A stretch of 64,000 nt of DNA from Nitrosomonas sp. Nm51. Its GTDB lineage: Bacteria; Pseudomonadota; Gammaproteobacteria; Burkholderiales; Nitrosomonadaceae. Position numbers and translations under genes: made by a program. The notes beneath the pieces were generated by a model. The model saw only the letters and a list, made by a program, of their open reading frames with translations. It was not told where the DNA came from and ran no database searches. Position 1 is the first letter of the stretch. Every line of letters starts with the position of its first letter. Location of the stretch: NCBI RefSeq assembly GCF_900111165.1, contig NZ_FOGH01000005.1:47237-111236 (forward strand). The letters run 5' to 3'. Positions 1 to 9,191 of this stretch are shown here, piece by piece.

Positions 1-91
1 TATGGTTGGTCGTAGTTACCCAACGCATAATGCCTGTTGGATGATGGTCATCATGCCCGTGACCATGCACGTCGCCATGTACTGCTGCCAT
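1..91 (-). CDS. coxA: Cytochrome c oxidase subunit I, N-terminal fragment
   Basis: This is the first 30 codons of a minus-strand gene that continues off the left edge. The start ATG (complement of 89-91) is preceded by GAGGAG six bases upstream. The translation is His- and Asp-rich (MAAVHGDVHGHGHDD) and then reads MRWVTTTNH, which matches the usual beginning of haem-copper oxidase subunit I just before its first helix. The gene lies 13 bp downstream of coxB in the standard coxB-coxA order. Subunit I carries haem a and the a3-CuB centre of the terminal oxidase, but none of those ligands fall inside the window. The assignment rests on this short N-terminus plus context. Confidence 0.85.
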   Translation of the reverse strand, partial: MAAVHGDVHGHGHDDHHPTGIMRWVTTTNH

Positions 92-104
92 AAGTTATCT
101 CCTC

Positions 105-974
105 TTAATTATTTTCAGAATCTTTTTCTGCTGCCTCAGCCACATCGACATCGTCCGCTGCCGATGCTAAATTGACCGGATTTTTTTTCATACTTGCCAG
201 TTTTTCAGCTGCCCATTCCGAATAGGCGTCCTCTTCCAAAACCTCTACCACAATCGGCATATAGCCGTGATCCTTGCCGCACAATTCGGCACATTGCCCA
301 CGGTAAATACCCGGCGCATCTGCCGCAAACCATACGTCACGAATAAACCCCGGAATCGCATCCTGCTTGACACCCAACGCAGGTACCCACCAGGCATGTA
401 TCACATCATTAGCCGTCAAAATCACACGCACTTTTTTGCCCACCGGGACGACGACATGATTATCGACTTCAAGCAGATAATTTTCTCCTTTCGCCTCTTT
501 GTTTTCCAGTTGCGCTCTGGGTGTTGAGAGCTTACTGTAGAAGCTGATACCCTCACCCTCGCCCTGCAGGTAATCATAGCCCCACATCCACTGATAACCG
601 GTTGCCTTAATCGTCATATCCGGGCTGGATGTATCTTTCATAGCGATGACAGTCTTGGTTGCCGGCCATGCCATTACTATAAGAATGAAACAAGGAATTA
701 CTGTCCAGATCACCTCTGCTGTAGTACTGTGATGAAAGTTTGCCGCCTTGTAACCCAGTGACTTGCGATGTTTTAAGATCGAATAAAACATGACACCAAA
801 CACAACAACAAATATAGCCAAACAAATCCACAAGAGCATGATATGCTGATCATAAATATCCTGTGCAATCACACTTTGCGGTTCTTGAAAGTTATATTTT
901 GACCCCACCGCCATGCTTGAGTACAAAGCTAGAGCGGCTACCCCCGCCAGGGTTGCTACTAATTTATTTCTCAT
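105..974 (-). CDS. coxB: Cytochrome c oxidase subunit II (CuA subunit)
   Basis: Membrane-anchored subunit that takes electrons from cytochrome c through CuA and passes them to subunit I. A signal-like helix covers about residues 4-25, and two transmembrane helices follow at about 45-67 and 84-108. A periplasmic cupredoxin domain comes next with the full CuA motif CAELCGKDHGYM near residue 225. The WMWGYDY aromatic stretch used for electron entry is also present. The frame opens at 986, but I prefer the ATG at 974 because a GGGGGA element sits just upstream of it. Translation runs into coxA. The acidic C-terminal tail (about 25 residues, rich in Asp, Glu and Ala) is longer than in most homologues. 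Family assignment is secure. Confidence 0.95.
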   Translation of the reverse strand: MRNKLVATLAGVAALALYSSMAVGSKYNFQEPQSVIAQDIYDQHIMLLWICLAIFVVVFGVMFYSILKHRKSLGYKAANFHHSTTAEVIWTVIPCFILIVMAWPATKTVIAMKDTSSPDMTIKATGYQWMWGYDYLQGEGEGISFYSKLSTPRAQLENKEAKGENYLLEVDNHVVVPVGKKVRVILTANDVIHAWWVPALGVKQDAIPGFIRDVWFAADAPGIYRGQCAELCGKDHGYMPIVVEVLEEDAYSEWAAEKLASMKKNPVNLASAADDVDVAEAAEKDSENN

Positions 975-1573
975 ATTTTCCCCCACATGATTATTACTAA
1001 ATTTTGATTCCAGGCATCACTTTTTGCGTCACAAACCCGAACTTTCAGGTTCAGCCAATAAGCGTAAGTGTTGCGCCGCAATCTCATCCTGTAAAAAAAT
1101 AACCATACTATGATCGACTACAACTACATTTCTTGGCCGAATTTTATTGTTATCCGCAACTTAGATTTTCTCTGTCAGAGATAACTTATCAGTGTTTCTA
1201 AATTGAACGGAAATTCTAGCATGCTGCAGTGCCGCTAACAAGGGAAAATCATGATTTTTATAGCAATATTCCCCTGTTTATAAAGTGGTATTGTCTATTT
1301 TGGCAGTGTAACAAAACCCTGTTGACAACCTGATAATTCCACTTTTTTCGCTTCTGGCACCGTCTTCAGTTTTGCCGATTTGCAGAAAAATGCTGATTAT
1401 ACAAAAATGGCGATACAGATATTGATTACAATTTCAATCTAAGTACATCGTAACAGGAAAATATGCAACAGAAACCAATCTTATTCTTCTGTTGCACGCA
1501 GCTATTTTTCACGTACAGTAGAATAAGCTGAGTATTAACCGGGGCACTCCTCACGTTTTAATCCTTTCAGGAT
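975..1573. other. Intergenic region, divergent cox / L,D-transpeptidase
   Basis: About 600 bp without a convincing gene, and rather AT-rich. It must hold the promoters of both the cox operon (leftward) and the transpeptidase gene (rightward). The only structured element I see is a pair of adjoining perfect inverted repeats at 1169-1181 (TCTCTG-T-CAGAGA) and 1180-1190 (GATAA-C-TTATC). They sit about 200 bp upstream of coxB and could be an operator or a small hairpin. Confidence 0.5.
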
Positions 1574-3217
1574 ATGCAACATATACCATTACATTTTAGT
1601 ATTTTCAGTGGGTTGATCGGCTTACTCTGCGTATCTTTCAGCTATGCAGTGCCGCCAAACCCGCAACTCCTCCACCATGCGCTGGAAACATTTGTGTCTG
1701 AAAGGCTGGATGGCGCTGTATACAAGAACGACAAACTGGCAGCCCTGCAGACGTTTTATGCGGAAAGAAATTACCGCGCTGCATGGACAGATTCGAGTGA
1801 GCAGCTGATACGGTTGAAAACCGCGCTGTCTTTTATCGCAACCGCTGAAAATGAAGGACTGGACAGTCAATACTATCATTTGGGCCGGTTAACGCAGCTG
1901 TTGGAAGGACATGCATCATCGACCCGCTTCGAACTCGAATTTCTGACAACACTATCACTCATGCAATTTGCGAATGATCTATACCGTGGGCGATTTACCG
2001 CCTCCGAACTGGATCCGGACTGGCATATTCCACAACAGACATTCGATGCTGCCGACTTCTTACTATCTGTGGACGACACTGACAGCCTGAAACAATCACT
2101 CATGCGTCTGGCGCCGGGTATACCAAGCTATCATTTGCTCAAACAGGCACTGGCCAAGTTTCGCAAACTGACCGCACATAATGTGACCTGGCAACGTATC
2201 CCGGAAATACCACTGCTGCGGCCCGGCGAGTCTCATCCGGCCGTACCGCTTATCCGCGCACGTATTGATCAGGCTTACGTTATACACACCAAACCGGAAT
2301 ACAATTTGCCTGCATCTTCCGGAAAGAAAGCAAACAGCACGTTATACGATCGCAACCTGGTCAATGCCATCAAAACATTCCAGCTGCAGCACGGTCTGAA
2401 TGCAGACGGTATTATCGGTAAACATACATTAAAAGCACTGAACAAAACACCCGCCGAGAAGATACAGCAACTGCGCATCAATATGGAGCGCCTGCGCTGG
2501 CTTCCACGCGCAATGGGCAGCCGTTATCTGCTTGTAAATATTGCCGGATTTCAGCTCGCCGCAGTGGAAAACGGGCAATACACACTCGATATGCGCATTA
2601 TCGTCGGACGTCATTATCGCTCAACACCCAGTTTTAACAGCCGCATTACACATATGATTATCAATCCGTACTGGAACATTCCTGCCAGCATTGCCCGCAA
2701 AGACCTATTGCCCAAGCAGCAAAAAAACCCGGATTTTTTCACAGCGCAGAACATCAAGATTTATTCAAGTTACGCATACAACGCAAATTTGATACATCCG
2801 GATAGTATCAACTGGCAGACGATTGGGAATGGTTTTCCCTATTTTCTGCGCCAGGAGCCTGGTATACACAATGCATTAGGCGCCATTAAATTCATGATGC
2901 CCAATCCTTTTAGTATTTATCTGCACGACACACCATCCAGGACTTTGTTTAGTAAGGATATACGCACCTTCAGCTCGGGTTGTATTCGACTGGAAAAACC
3001 ACTGCAACTGGCTGAATTTGCGCTACAAGAACGGATGACGCAGGAAGCGCTGAATGCACAAATCGATACCGGTGAAACCAAACAGATCAACCTGCCAAAG
3101 CCGCTGCCGGTCTATATTGTGTATCTGACCGCCTGGATAGACAGCGAACGTTCAATACATTATTCACCGGATACGTATCAAAGAGACAAGCGGGCACTTG
3201 CGCTTACAGGCTGGTAA
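1574..3217 (+). CDS. L,D-transpeptidase, YcbB/LdtD type
   Basis: Periplasmic enzyme that makes 3-3 cross-links between meso-diaminopimelate residues of peptidoglycan. The 547-residue protein has the YcbB layout: a hydrophobic signal at about residues 8-25, a long helical scaffold domain, a PG_binding_1 domain at about 215-290 (containing FQLQHGLNADGIIG), and a YkuD catalytic domain at about 310-480. The catalytic motif is visible: His451 in LHDTP and Cys470 in SSGCIRLEKP. E. coli LdtD is of similar size. The start ATG has only a weak, close AGGA. It is followed 75 bp later by a MepK-like endopeptidase gene, the same neighbour pair as ycbB-ycbK in E. coli, so synthesis and editing of the same cross-links are probably coupled. 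Confidence 0.93.
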   Translation: MQHIPLHFSIFSGLIGLLCVSFSYAVPPNPQLLHHALETFVSERLDGAVYKNDKLAALQTFYAERNYRAAWTDSSEQLIRLKTALSFIATAENEGLDSQYYHLGRLTQLLEGHASSTRFELEFLTTLSLMQFANDLYRGRFTASELDPDWHIPQQTFDAADFLLSVDDTDSLKQSLMRLAPGIPSYHLLKQALAKFRKLTAHNVTWQRIPEIPLLRPGESHPAVPLIRARIDQAYVIHTKPEYNLPASSGKKANSTLYDRNLVNAIKTFQLQHGLNADGIIGKHTLKALNKTPAEKIQQLRINMERLRWLPRAMGSRYLLVNIAGFQLAAVENGQYTLDMRIIVGRHYRSTPSFNSRITHMIINPYWNIPASIARKDLLPKQQKNPDFFTAQNIKIYSSYAYNANLIHPDSINWQTIGNGFPYFLRQEPGIHNALGAIKFMMPNPFSIYLHDTPSRTLFSKDIRTFSSGCIRLEKPLQLAEFALQERMTQEALNAQIDTGETKQINLPKPLPVYIVYLTAWIDSERSIHYSPDTYQRDKRALALTGW

Positions 3218-3292
3218 TAGCATGCATATGCACATTGTTAATAATGGAAAACCATGATAGGGTGCTGGCACTCTAAAAAAGGAGAACCTTGA

Positions 3293-3892
3293 ATGTCAAC
3301 GCGTCTACTTTCTCAAATTCACTCAGCTTCATCCAGGATAGCTAATAAACCGGGTTTTGATCGCCGTCATTTTTTGAAAGCAGGAATCGGCGCATGCGCA
3401 CTACTGACCATACCACATGTGCACGCAGCCCCAGTTGAATTAAGTGAACGAAAACTGGCTTTTCTGAACCTGCATACAGGCGAACGTATTGATACGACCT
3501 ACTGGGCGCAAGGCCGGTATATTTCAGAAGGCTTAACGGCGATCGACAACGTTTTGCGCGACCACCGCAGCGGCGAAACGTACGAAATTGACCGCAACTT
3601 GCTCGATATGCTGCAACTGCTAAGCTACAGAATGAGCGCCAATAATGAATTCCATGTGATTTCCGGTTACCGTTCCCCCGCCACCAATGCACAATTAAGT
3701 GCACGCAGCAATGGTGTTGCGAAACGCAGCCTCCATATGCAAGGCAAAGCTATCGATCTGCGCATGCCTGGACGCTTGCTTTCCGATCTGCATAACGCGG
3801 CATTGTCACTACAGGCAGGCGGTGTCGGCTATTACCCTAAATCCGATTTTATTCATATTGATACTGGACATGTGCGCCAATGGAAGGGATAA
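3293..3892 (+). CDS. mepK: MepK/YcbK-like M15 murein endopeptidase (DUF882)
   Basis: Predicted zinc-dependent endopeptidase of the M15 family that cuts peptidoglycan cross-links. A strong AGGAG precedes the ATG. The N-terminus carries a twin-arginine-type signal (DRRHFLKAG followed by a hydrophobic stretch ending in VHAAP), as known for E. coli YcbK. The M15 zinc-site pattern is visible: His148 and Asp155 in SLHMQGKAIDLR, and His188 in FIHIDTG. SGYRSPATN is the usual signature just ahead of it. At 199 residues it matches the family length. Its place directly behind an L,D-transpeptidase gene supports action on 3-3 cross-links. Confidence 0.93.
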   Translation: MSTRLLSQIHSASSRIANKPGFDRRHFLKAGIGACALLTIPHVHAAPVELSERKLAFLNLHTGERIDTTYWAQGRYISEGLTAIDNVLRDHRSGETYEIDRNLLDMLQLLSYRMSANNEFHVISGYRSPATNAQLSARSNGVAKRSLHMQGKAIDLRMPGRLLSDLHNAALSLQAGGVGYYPKSDFIHIDTGHVRQWKG

Positions 3893-4380
3893 GACATTAA
3901 TCCAGCGGTTATGACGGACTCAGGAGTCGTTCATAAATGACTGTAGCACCTGGATCGCATCTGGCGGGCACATTGCGGCGTTGTTCGTCGTCGCCATAGC
4001 TTGTGCCATGACTCATCCTCTCGCCTTGCATTGCATCCCGCCAGACGCGCCCAATTGTCACACTTGTTTATTCGCGGCTCCTTAGCCTACACTTCAGTAT
4101 GACCGGCGAAACGAAACGACTCATCGTCAGCCTTATAAAATATTTCCAACAAGGCATTCCTCATTACAAAGTTGCTCAGGCCCTGCCGCAACGCACAAAA
4201 CATATCTATTGTTTTAGCTAAAACTGCCGTTAAGCAAACGGAACGCATTAATTACGGCAACAATGCAGATGCGTTTGGAGATTTGTATGTACTCGGATTT
4301 ACTCGGCGCACGGCTGAATATCTAGTATCTTCTTCTCCAGTTCCTAATTGAAAACTAGCTTTATCAGGAGCAGCAACGGC
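3893..4380. other. Intergenic region with no recognised gene
   Basis: Nearly 490 bp between mepK and the PilZ gene. Short open stretches occur on both strands (for example a 41-codon stretch from 4099), but none matches a family I know. No clear terminator hairpin or promoter stands out. One minus-strand short frame with a good ribosome binding site is listed separately. Confidence 0.5.
3920..4009 (-). CDS. Possible 29-residue small protein
   Basis: A short minus-strand frame beginning ATGGCACAAGC and ending in TGA encodes 29 residues (starting MAQAMATTNNAAMCPPD). A GAGGA sequence sits six bases before the ATG, a well-placed ribosome binding site and the only reason to list it. An overlapping frame starting at 4016 is also open. 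I recognise no family and see no membrane segment. It could equally be chance. Confidence 0.2.
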   Translation of the reverse strand: MAQAMATTNNAAMCPPDAIQVLQSFMNDS

Positions 4381-5148
4381 ATGCGTTTATTCGAAACCAT
4401 CAATGATGTAGAGAAACCATCAATTACCAGCAAAGACAGCAATTCTCCAGCCCATAATGAACTGACTGCAACTGATGACAGTATCTTTTCTTTTAAAGAC
4501 CTGCAGTTGAAAGTCAATGACAAATTGCAGATTCAACTCGCCTCGGTGGCAAAAAAGTCGTATAACCCTACAGGGATTGCATATTACTCAACCAGACTGA
4601 TTGGATACTACCAAAATTACGGATTAATGGTGTCAGAGCCTCGCTCGGCGAAAATTAATGAATATCCGCTTTTTGAGAGCGACGAATTATTTATTTTCTA
4701 TTTCAATGGGCAAACACTTTTCAAATTTGCTTCTTATGTCGAAAAAATCATAACGCTACCTTTCAAGTATCTGCATTTATCCTTTCCAAAACACATTTCT
4801 GGCAAGCAAATCCGTAAATCCAAGCGTATTGGCGTAAATATTGAAGTGACAGTTAACAATAACCCTTCTCCTGCGATTATCACTGATATCAGCACAACAG
4901 GAGCAAAAATTGAAACGAACCAGGAAATAGGCAGTTTTAACGCGGCCGTAGACCTCGCTTTTGAAATCAGTCTGCATGGATACAGTACCAAACTGCAATT
5001 AAAGGGAAATGTCCAATCATTCAACATATCCCATGAAAACGCACAGAACCCATTATGTTACGGTATCAAATTCACTTCTTTGCAACACAATCAGAAGCTG
5101 CTTTTGCAGAATCTGATTTATCAGAAACTGATTAATGAGCTCTACTAG
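4381..5148 (+). CDS. PilZ-domain protein, YcgR-like
   Basis: Probable cyclic-di-GMP receptor. The C-terminal half (about residues 135-250) is a PilZ domain with the two binding signatures: basic IRKSKR at its start, and DISTTGAKI, which matches the D/N-x-S-x-x-G motif. The N-terminal half resembles the YcgR-type N domain (KVNDKLQIQL followed by beta-rich sequence), seen in proteins that act as flagellar brakes or motility regulators. The frame opens further upstream at a TTG (4348), but AGGAG at 4366-4370 precedes the ATG at 4381, so I place the start there (255 residues). No motility genes are adjacent, so the target process cannot be told from context. Confidence 0.85.
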   Translation: MRLFETINDVEKPSITSKDSNSPAHNELTATDDSIFSFKDLQLKVNDKLQIQLASVAKKSYNPTGIAYYSTRLIGYYQNYGLMVSEPRSAKINEYPLFESDELFIFYFNGQTLFKFASYVEKIITLPFKYLHLSFPKHISGKQIRKSKRIGVNIEVTVNNNPSPAIITDISTTGAKIETNQEIGSFNAAVDLAFEISLHGYSTKLQLKGNVQSFNISHENAQNPLCYGIKFTSLQHNQKLLLQNLIYQKLINELY

Positions 5149-5229
5149 TCATCAAATAGCACACTGCCGGTTTTGAGCGTACGGCGCGGATAATCAGTAA
5201 ATCTTAGCACGCCAATTCGTACCGACAGG

Positions 5230-7425
5230 TTAAAACTCGACAGGATCCACGTCCAGCACCCAGCGCACTTTTAATTTAGTTGACGCGTTCAATTGCCCGC
5301 ACCAGTAAGTTAAAAAAGACTGTAATTTTTTACGAGAACGGGACTGGACCAGCAGGTGCGCACGTTCCATACCCTTCAATCGCATCATATTTGCAGGAAC
5401 AGGATCGAAGATCTCGATACCGGTGGGTGATTTCGCTATCTTTTTTGCTGTACCTAAAAAATCCATTACCTTTGATAAGCTATGCGCCTCGGCACGCAAT
5501 AATGCCTGATACACAAACGGCGGGAAACCTGCCATTTCTCTTTCTTTTAAAATAGTTTCGGCCAACACATCATAATCATGCTGACGCAGCGCCTGATATA
5601 ACGGATGGTCCGGAAATTCCGTCTGAACCAGGACCCGGCCGGCAACAGCAGCGCGGCCGGCGCGGCCCGCCACCTGCATGAGTTGCGTAAATAGGCGCTC
5701 TCCAGCCCTGAAGTCAGTACTGTACAGAGAACTATCCGGACCAAGGATACCTACCAGCGCCAGATTCGGAAAATCATGCCCCTTGGCCAGTAATTGTGTG
5801 CCAACCAGAATATCGACTTCTCGATGATGAATCGCACGCAATATCGTTTGCCAGGTATTCTTACGGCGGATGCTGTCACGGTCAATACGCAAAATACGCG
5901 CCAATGGAAACTGCGTTGTCAATGCTTCTTCGATACGCTGAGTGCCGCGTCCAAAGGGAATCATATCCTGATTTCCACACTGCGGACATGCGCAGGGAAA
6001 GTATTCCAGATGACCGCAATGATGGCAGGATAAACGCTTATCCTGCAAATGCACGACCAGGCGGCTGGAACAGCGCTTGCAGACCGCCGCCCATCCGCAC
6101 GACGGACATAATAAAACCGGTGCGTAACCGCGCCGGTTGATAAAAATCAGACATTGCAGTTGCTGTTCGAGACATTTTCTGATTGCATGTATCAACGGCG
6201 CTGACAACCCATTTACGGGCTTCTCTGGACGCATGTCAATGCATTCAACTTTGGGCAAAACTGCGTCCCGTATGGCGCGATTACGCAAACGCAAACCACG
6301 GTACCGGCCAGTTGTCACATTATAATAGGTTTCCAGAGAAGGCGTCGCCGACCCTAGTACAACAGGAATTCGTATTTGCATGGCACGAAATACAGCCAGA
6401 TCGCGTGCCGAATAACGCAATCCGTCCTGTTGCTTGAATGATCCATCCTGTTCTTCGTCTACAATGATCAATCCCAGTCTTGGCAGCGGCGTAAACACCG
6501 CAAGCCGTGTTCCGAGAATAATGCCGGCCTCCCCCCGCTGGGCCTCCAGCCAGCCGGACAGCCGCTCGGTATCATTCAGGCCGCTGTGCAAACTGACAAT
6601 CCGTACGGCTGTGAAACGTTTGCGGAAAATTGCTTCGAGTTGCGGTGTCAAACTGATTTCCGGAATCAACACCAACGCCTGGGCACCCTCAGTCAGCACC
6701 TTTGCTATCAGTCTTAAATACACCTCGGTTTTGCCGCTGCCAGTAACACCATGCAGAACCCAGGTATCAAAACGGTTGAATTGCTTTGTAATCGCCGCAA
6801 CGGCTGTTGACTGCTCTGACGTCAGTTCAGGAACATTATCTCCCATCGATTCGCTGCGAACTTCAGGCACTTCAGTCGCAGCTTCCAGCCAGCCTTTTTG
6901 GCGCCAGTCTTCCAGAATACTGACCGCGCGCGGCGAAATTTCCCTGGCACTTCGAATTGTTAATAACTGTTCATTTCGCAAAACAGTCAGCAGACGGCGC
7001 ATAACCGTATTTCGCGCAGGAATGGCCGATACATCAACGCGTCTGCCGGCCTCAGTCAGGATAAACTGTGTACAGTTGTTCATCCCCGCCTTCATCTTCA
7101 CCGGTTTATTATTGCGCAGTCTCCCCGGCAACCCGTTCATGACGACCATTCCCAAAGGATGATGATAATAATCACTGCAAAAACGAAATAGCGCCAGCAA
7201 TTCGCTGGATAATGGCGGAATCTCGCGAAAAATAGTAATAACCGGTTTCAGTTTTTCGGGTGGCACATTGGAGTTTGAGCAGACTTCCAGAATGACACCG
7301 GTCACTTTTTTTGTTCCGAATGGCACACAGGCGCATAAGCCGATATCGTTTTCATCGGCTTCTTCAGCGATATAGTCGAATAACGTGTCGAGCGGAACAT
7401 TGAGCGCGACACGCAGTATGGGCAT
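5230..7425 (-). CDS. priA: Primosomal protein N' (replication restart helicase PriA)
   Basis: Superfamily 2 3'-5' DNA helicase that recognises stalled forks and reloads the replicative helicase. At 731 residues it is full length. Visible parts, in order: an N-terminal 3'-DNA-binding domain; Walker A GVTGSGKTE near residue 227; a Walker B box reading DEEQD, where many PriA proteins have DEEH, a variant I recall from other betaproteobacteria; the helicase motif LGSATPSLE; and the eight-cysteine zinc region (CPSCGWAAVCKRCSSRL, then CHHCG and CPQCG). LLAKGHDFP and QVAGRAGR close the helicase core. It is monocistronic here, following a hairpin at 7448-7489. Confidence 0.97.
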   Translation of the reverse strand: MPILRVALNVPLDTLFDYIAEEADENDIGLCACVPFGTKKVTGVILEVCSNSNVPPEKLKPVITIFREIPPLSSELLALFRFCSDYYHHPLGMVVMNGLPGRLRNNKPVKMKAGMNNCTQFILTEAGRRVDVSAIPARNTVMRRLLTVLRNEQLLTIRSAREISPRAVSILEDWRQKGWLEAATEVPEVRSESMGDNVPELTSEQSTAVAAITKQFNRFDTWVLHGVTGSGKTEVYLRLIAKVLTEGAQALVLIPEISLTPQLEAIFRKRFTAVRIVSLHSGLNDTERLSGWLEAQRGEAGIILGTRLAVFTPLPRLGLIIVDEEQDGSFKQQDGLRYSARDLAVFRAMQIRIPVVLGSATPSLETYYNVTTGRYRGLRLRNRAIRDAVLPKVECIDMRPEKPVNGLSAPLIHAIRKCLEQQLQCLIFINRRGYAPVLLCPSCGWAAVCKRCSSRLVVHLQDKRLSCHHCGHLEYFPCACPQCGNQDMIPFGRGTQRIEEALTTQFPLARILRIDRDSIRRKNTWQTILRAIHHREVDILVGTQLLAKGHDFPNLALVGILGPDSSLYSTDFRAGERLFTQLMQVAGRAGRAAVAGRVLVQTEFPDHPLYQALRQHDYDVLAETILKEREMAGFPPFVYQALLRAEAHSLSKVMDFLGTAKKIAKSPTGIEIFDPVPANMMRLKGMERAHLLVQSRSRKKLQSFLTYWCGQLNASTKLKVRWVLDVDPVEF

Positions 7426-7447
7426 GATAGAAAGAAGGCTGGATCAG

Positions 7448-7489
7448 CGCTGCATCACCGGAGAGCGAACAACTTCCGGTGATGCAGCG
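7448..7489 (-). terminator. Hairpin between lipoprotein gene and priA
   Basis: Perfect 14-bp inverted repeat: 7448-7461 (CGCTGCATCACCGG) pairs with 7476-7489, leaving a 14-nt loop. It lies 40 bp beyond the stop codon of the lipoprotein gene and 23 bp ahead of priA on the same strand. No clean T-run follows (only CTTCTTTCT), so it may be a terminator, an RNA-stabilising hairpin or a leader structure of priA. Confidence 0.5.
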
Positions 7490-7528
7490 GCATATGTGCG
7501 TATATTGCGAATTGACTGCAGTACCGGT

Positions 7529-8938
7529 TCAACCGGAAACACGATAAACCGTTACCGGTTCCTCACCTTGCATCTCGAGTTTGGCGGTATTGCCGTCCGC
7601 ATCAATGACGAAACTATGTGCACCATCGCTTCCGGAGAATCCAATGCAACCATCCGTGTTATACGTAAAGCTGGAGATTTTCAGTTGATTGCTGGCTTTA
7701 TTGTAATCATAATTTGCAAACTCCACACCCGGTTTGGCGCAGCGCTCCTGATTTTCCCGGGCTGCTTCGCCAATCGGATCGACAGACATGAAGCGGTTAT
7801 TTGCAAAAAATACCAGCATTTTGGTGTGAATAGCATCAGCGTCAAACGCCCAGGCACCGACTATACCATTGGGATCGTTATCGATTCTTGAAAACCGGGT
7901 TTCCTTGATTTCTTTTTCAACCACCTCATTTTCATCGCTGAGCTCAATCGGTTTGGCAATATGGAACATCTCTCCAAAAACGCTTTTTTGTTCTCTTTCC
8001 CGTTGTACCGTTACGATATCGGAATTAATCATATCCAGACCGTCTGTACGGATGCGGCGCGTTGGGCCCGGATCGGACAACCCGGCTTTTAAATTGGTGT
8101 CAATCGTCGTTTCACCAATGACCTTGAAACCCCGCGTATCGAATTCGATTGCCTTGGCAGCACCATGTTCAACACCAGCCTGAAAAATGGTGCGCCCCCC
8201 ACACACACGGTTTTCATCGCATGAATCATCCGGGGTTGCCTGGCCTTGCAAATATTCACCGCTCCCGTCAGCAGCAACGCGCAATACAGATGCGGTACTA
8301 TCGCTATAATTAACCCAGATTTGCGCGCTCAGAGCAGTCACACCTGAAACCATAAAGTGCTCACTGACTTCCTCAATTGTTTTAGCCGCATGCGCGATGC
8401 CCGCAGCTTCCATAACATTTTGCAACGCGGACGAAGCAGCAAATACTTCCGGTTCGCTGTTGAGTTTGATTGAATTATTTACAGCAGCCGCTGCTTCCTC
8501 AGTTATATTGATACCATTTGATGCGTCCCCGTCTTCATCAAGTGACTGAAGTAATACCAGCAGGTTAATCAGCCGTTTGTCATCGCCATCAGCCAGATCA
8601 ATCGGTGTAACAATCGGTGCTCCCTGCACCTTTCCCAGAACGAGTTCGCCCAGCTTGAACTCAACGGTATCTCCATAATCAAAATCAAATTCACCCGCTG
8701 CATTGGTTACCCCTTTTTTACCGGACGATGCGTTATACGCCACACCTGATACGGGACTGTCAAGCAGTACACCCGTCGCCGCACCTGTCGGCATCACCCG
8801 TTTCTCAGCCGTTACTTTGCTACTGCCGCCGCCACTCACGCCTGTATTACTATCACCACAAGCAGTCAGTCCAGCAGCCAGAGCAACAGAAACCAGGCAA
8901 ACCCATGGATTTATTCTGAACTTTTGATTGCGTTTCAT
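7529..8938 (-). CDS. Secreted lipoprotein of unknown function
   Basis: The 469-residue product begins with a signal peptide ending in a lipobox (LTAC, Cys about residue 27), so it should be lipid-anchored. The next 130 residues (GVLLDSPVSGVAYNASSG, then FDYGDTVEFKLGELVLG) resemble the carboxypeptidase-regulatory-like or adhesin-type repeat found at the start of many large surface lipoproteins. The remainder looks beta-rich and I recognise no enzyme motif in it. The frame opens one codon earlier with TTG, but the ATG at 8938 is preceded by AGAGAG. A structural or binding role at the cell surface is a guess from composition. A hairpin follows the gene. Confidence 0.75.
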   Translation of the reverse strand: MKRNQKFRINPWVCLVSVALAAGLTACGDSNTGVSGGGSSKVTAEKRVMPTGAATGVLLDSPVSGVAYNASSGKKGVTNAAGEFDFDYGDTVEFKLGELVLGKVQGAPIVTPIDLADGDDKRLINLLVLLQSLDEDGDASNGINITEEAAAAVNNSIKLNSEPEVFAASSALQNVMEAAGIAHAAKTIEEVSEHFMVSGVTALSAQIWVNYSDSTASVLRVAADGSGEYLQGQATPDDSCDENRVCGGRTIFQAGVEHGAAKAIEFDTRGFKVIGETTIDTNLKAGLSDPGPTRRIRTDGLDMINSDIVTVQREREQKSVFGEMFHIAKPIELSDENEVVEKEIKETRFSRIDNDPNGIVGAWAFDADAIHTKMLVFFANNRFMSVDPIGEAARENQERCAKPGVEFANYDYNKASNQLKISSFTYNTDGCIGFSGSDGAHSFVIDADGNTAKLEMQGEEPVTVYRVSG

Positions 8939-9191
8939 CAAAACTCTCTCTTTTGTTTAATAAATTGATCAATTAAATGGTTTGTATTACATCATAACCA
9001 TAATACATGTTGTACGTTCATTAACTGATAGAAGGATAATGAAATTTTTCTACCACACCCGCTATTATAGCCAAGCTGTCTCGTTTAGGTTCTTCTTATC
9101 TTGATTTTTCGATCTTAAAATTATAGCTTTTCAAGTTTTTACACCATCAGTTTTACGCTGCATAGAACGATTTAGGATAGGATTATTTAAT

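Noticed and set aside
6434..7162. 242-codon plus-strand frame opposite priA
   Set aside because: Shadow frame on the opposite strand of a fully supported priA gene.
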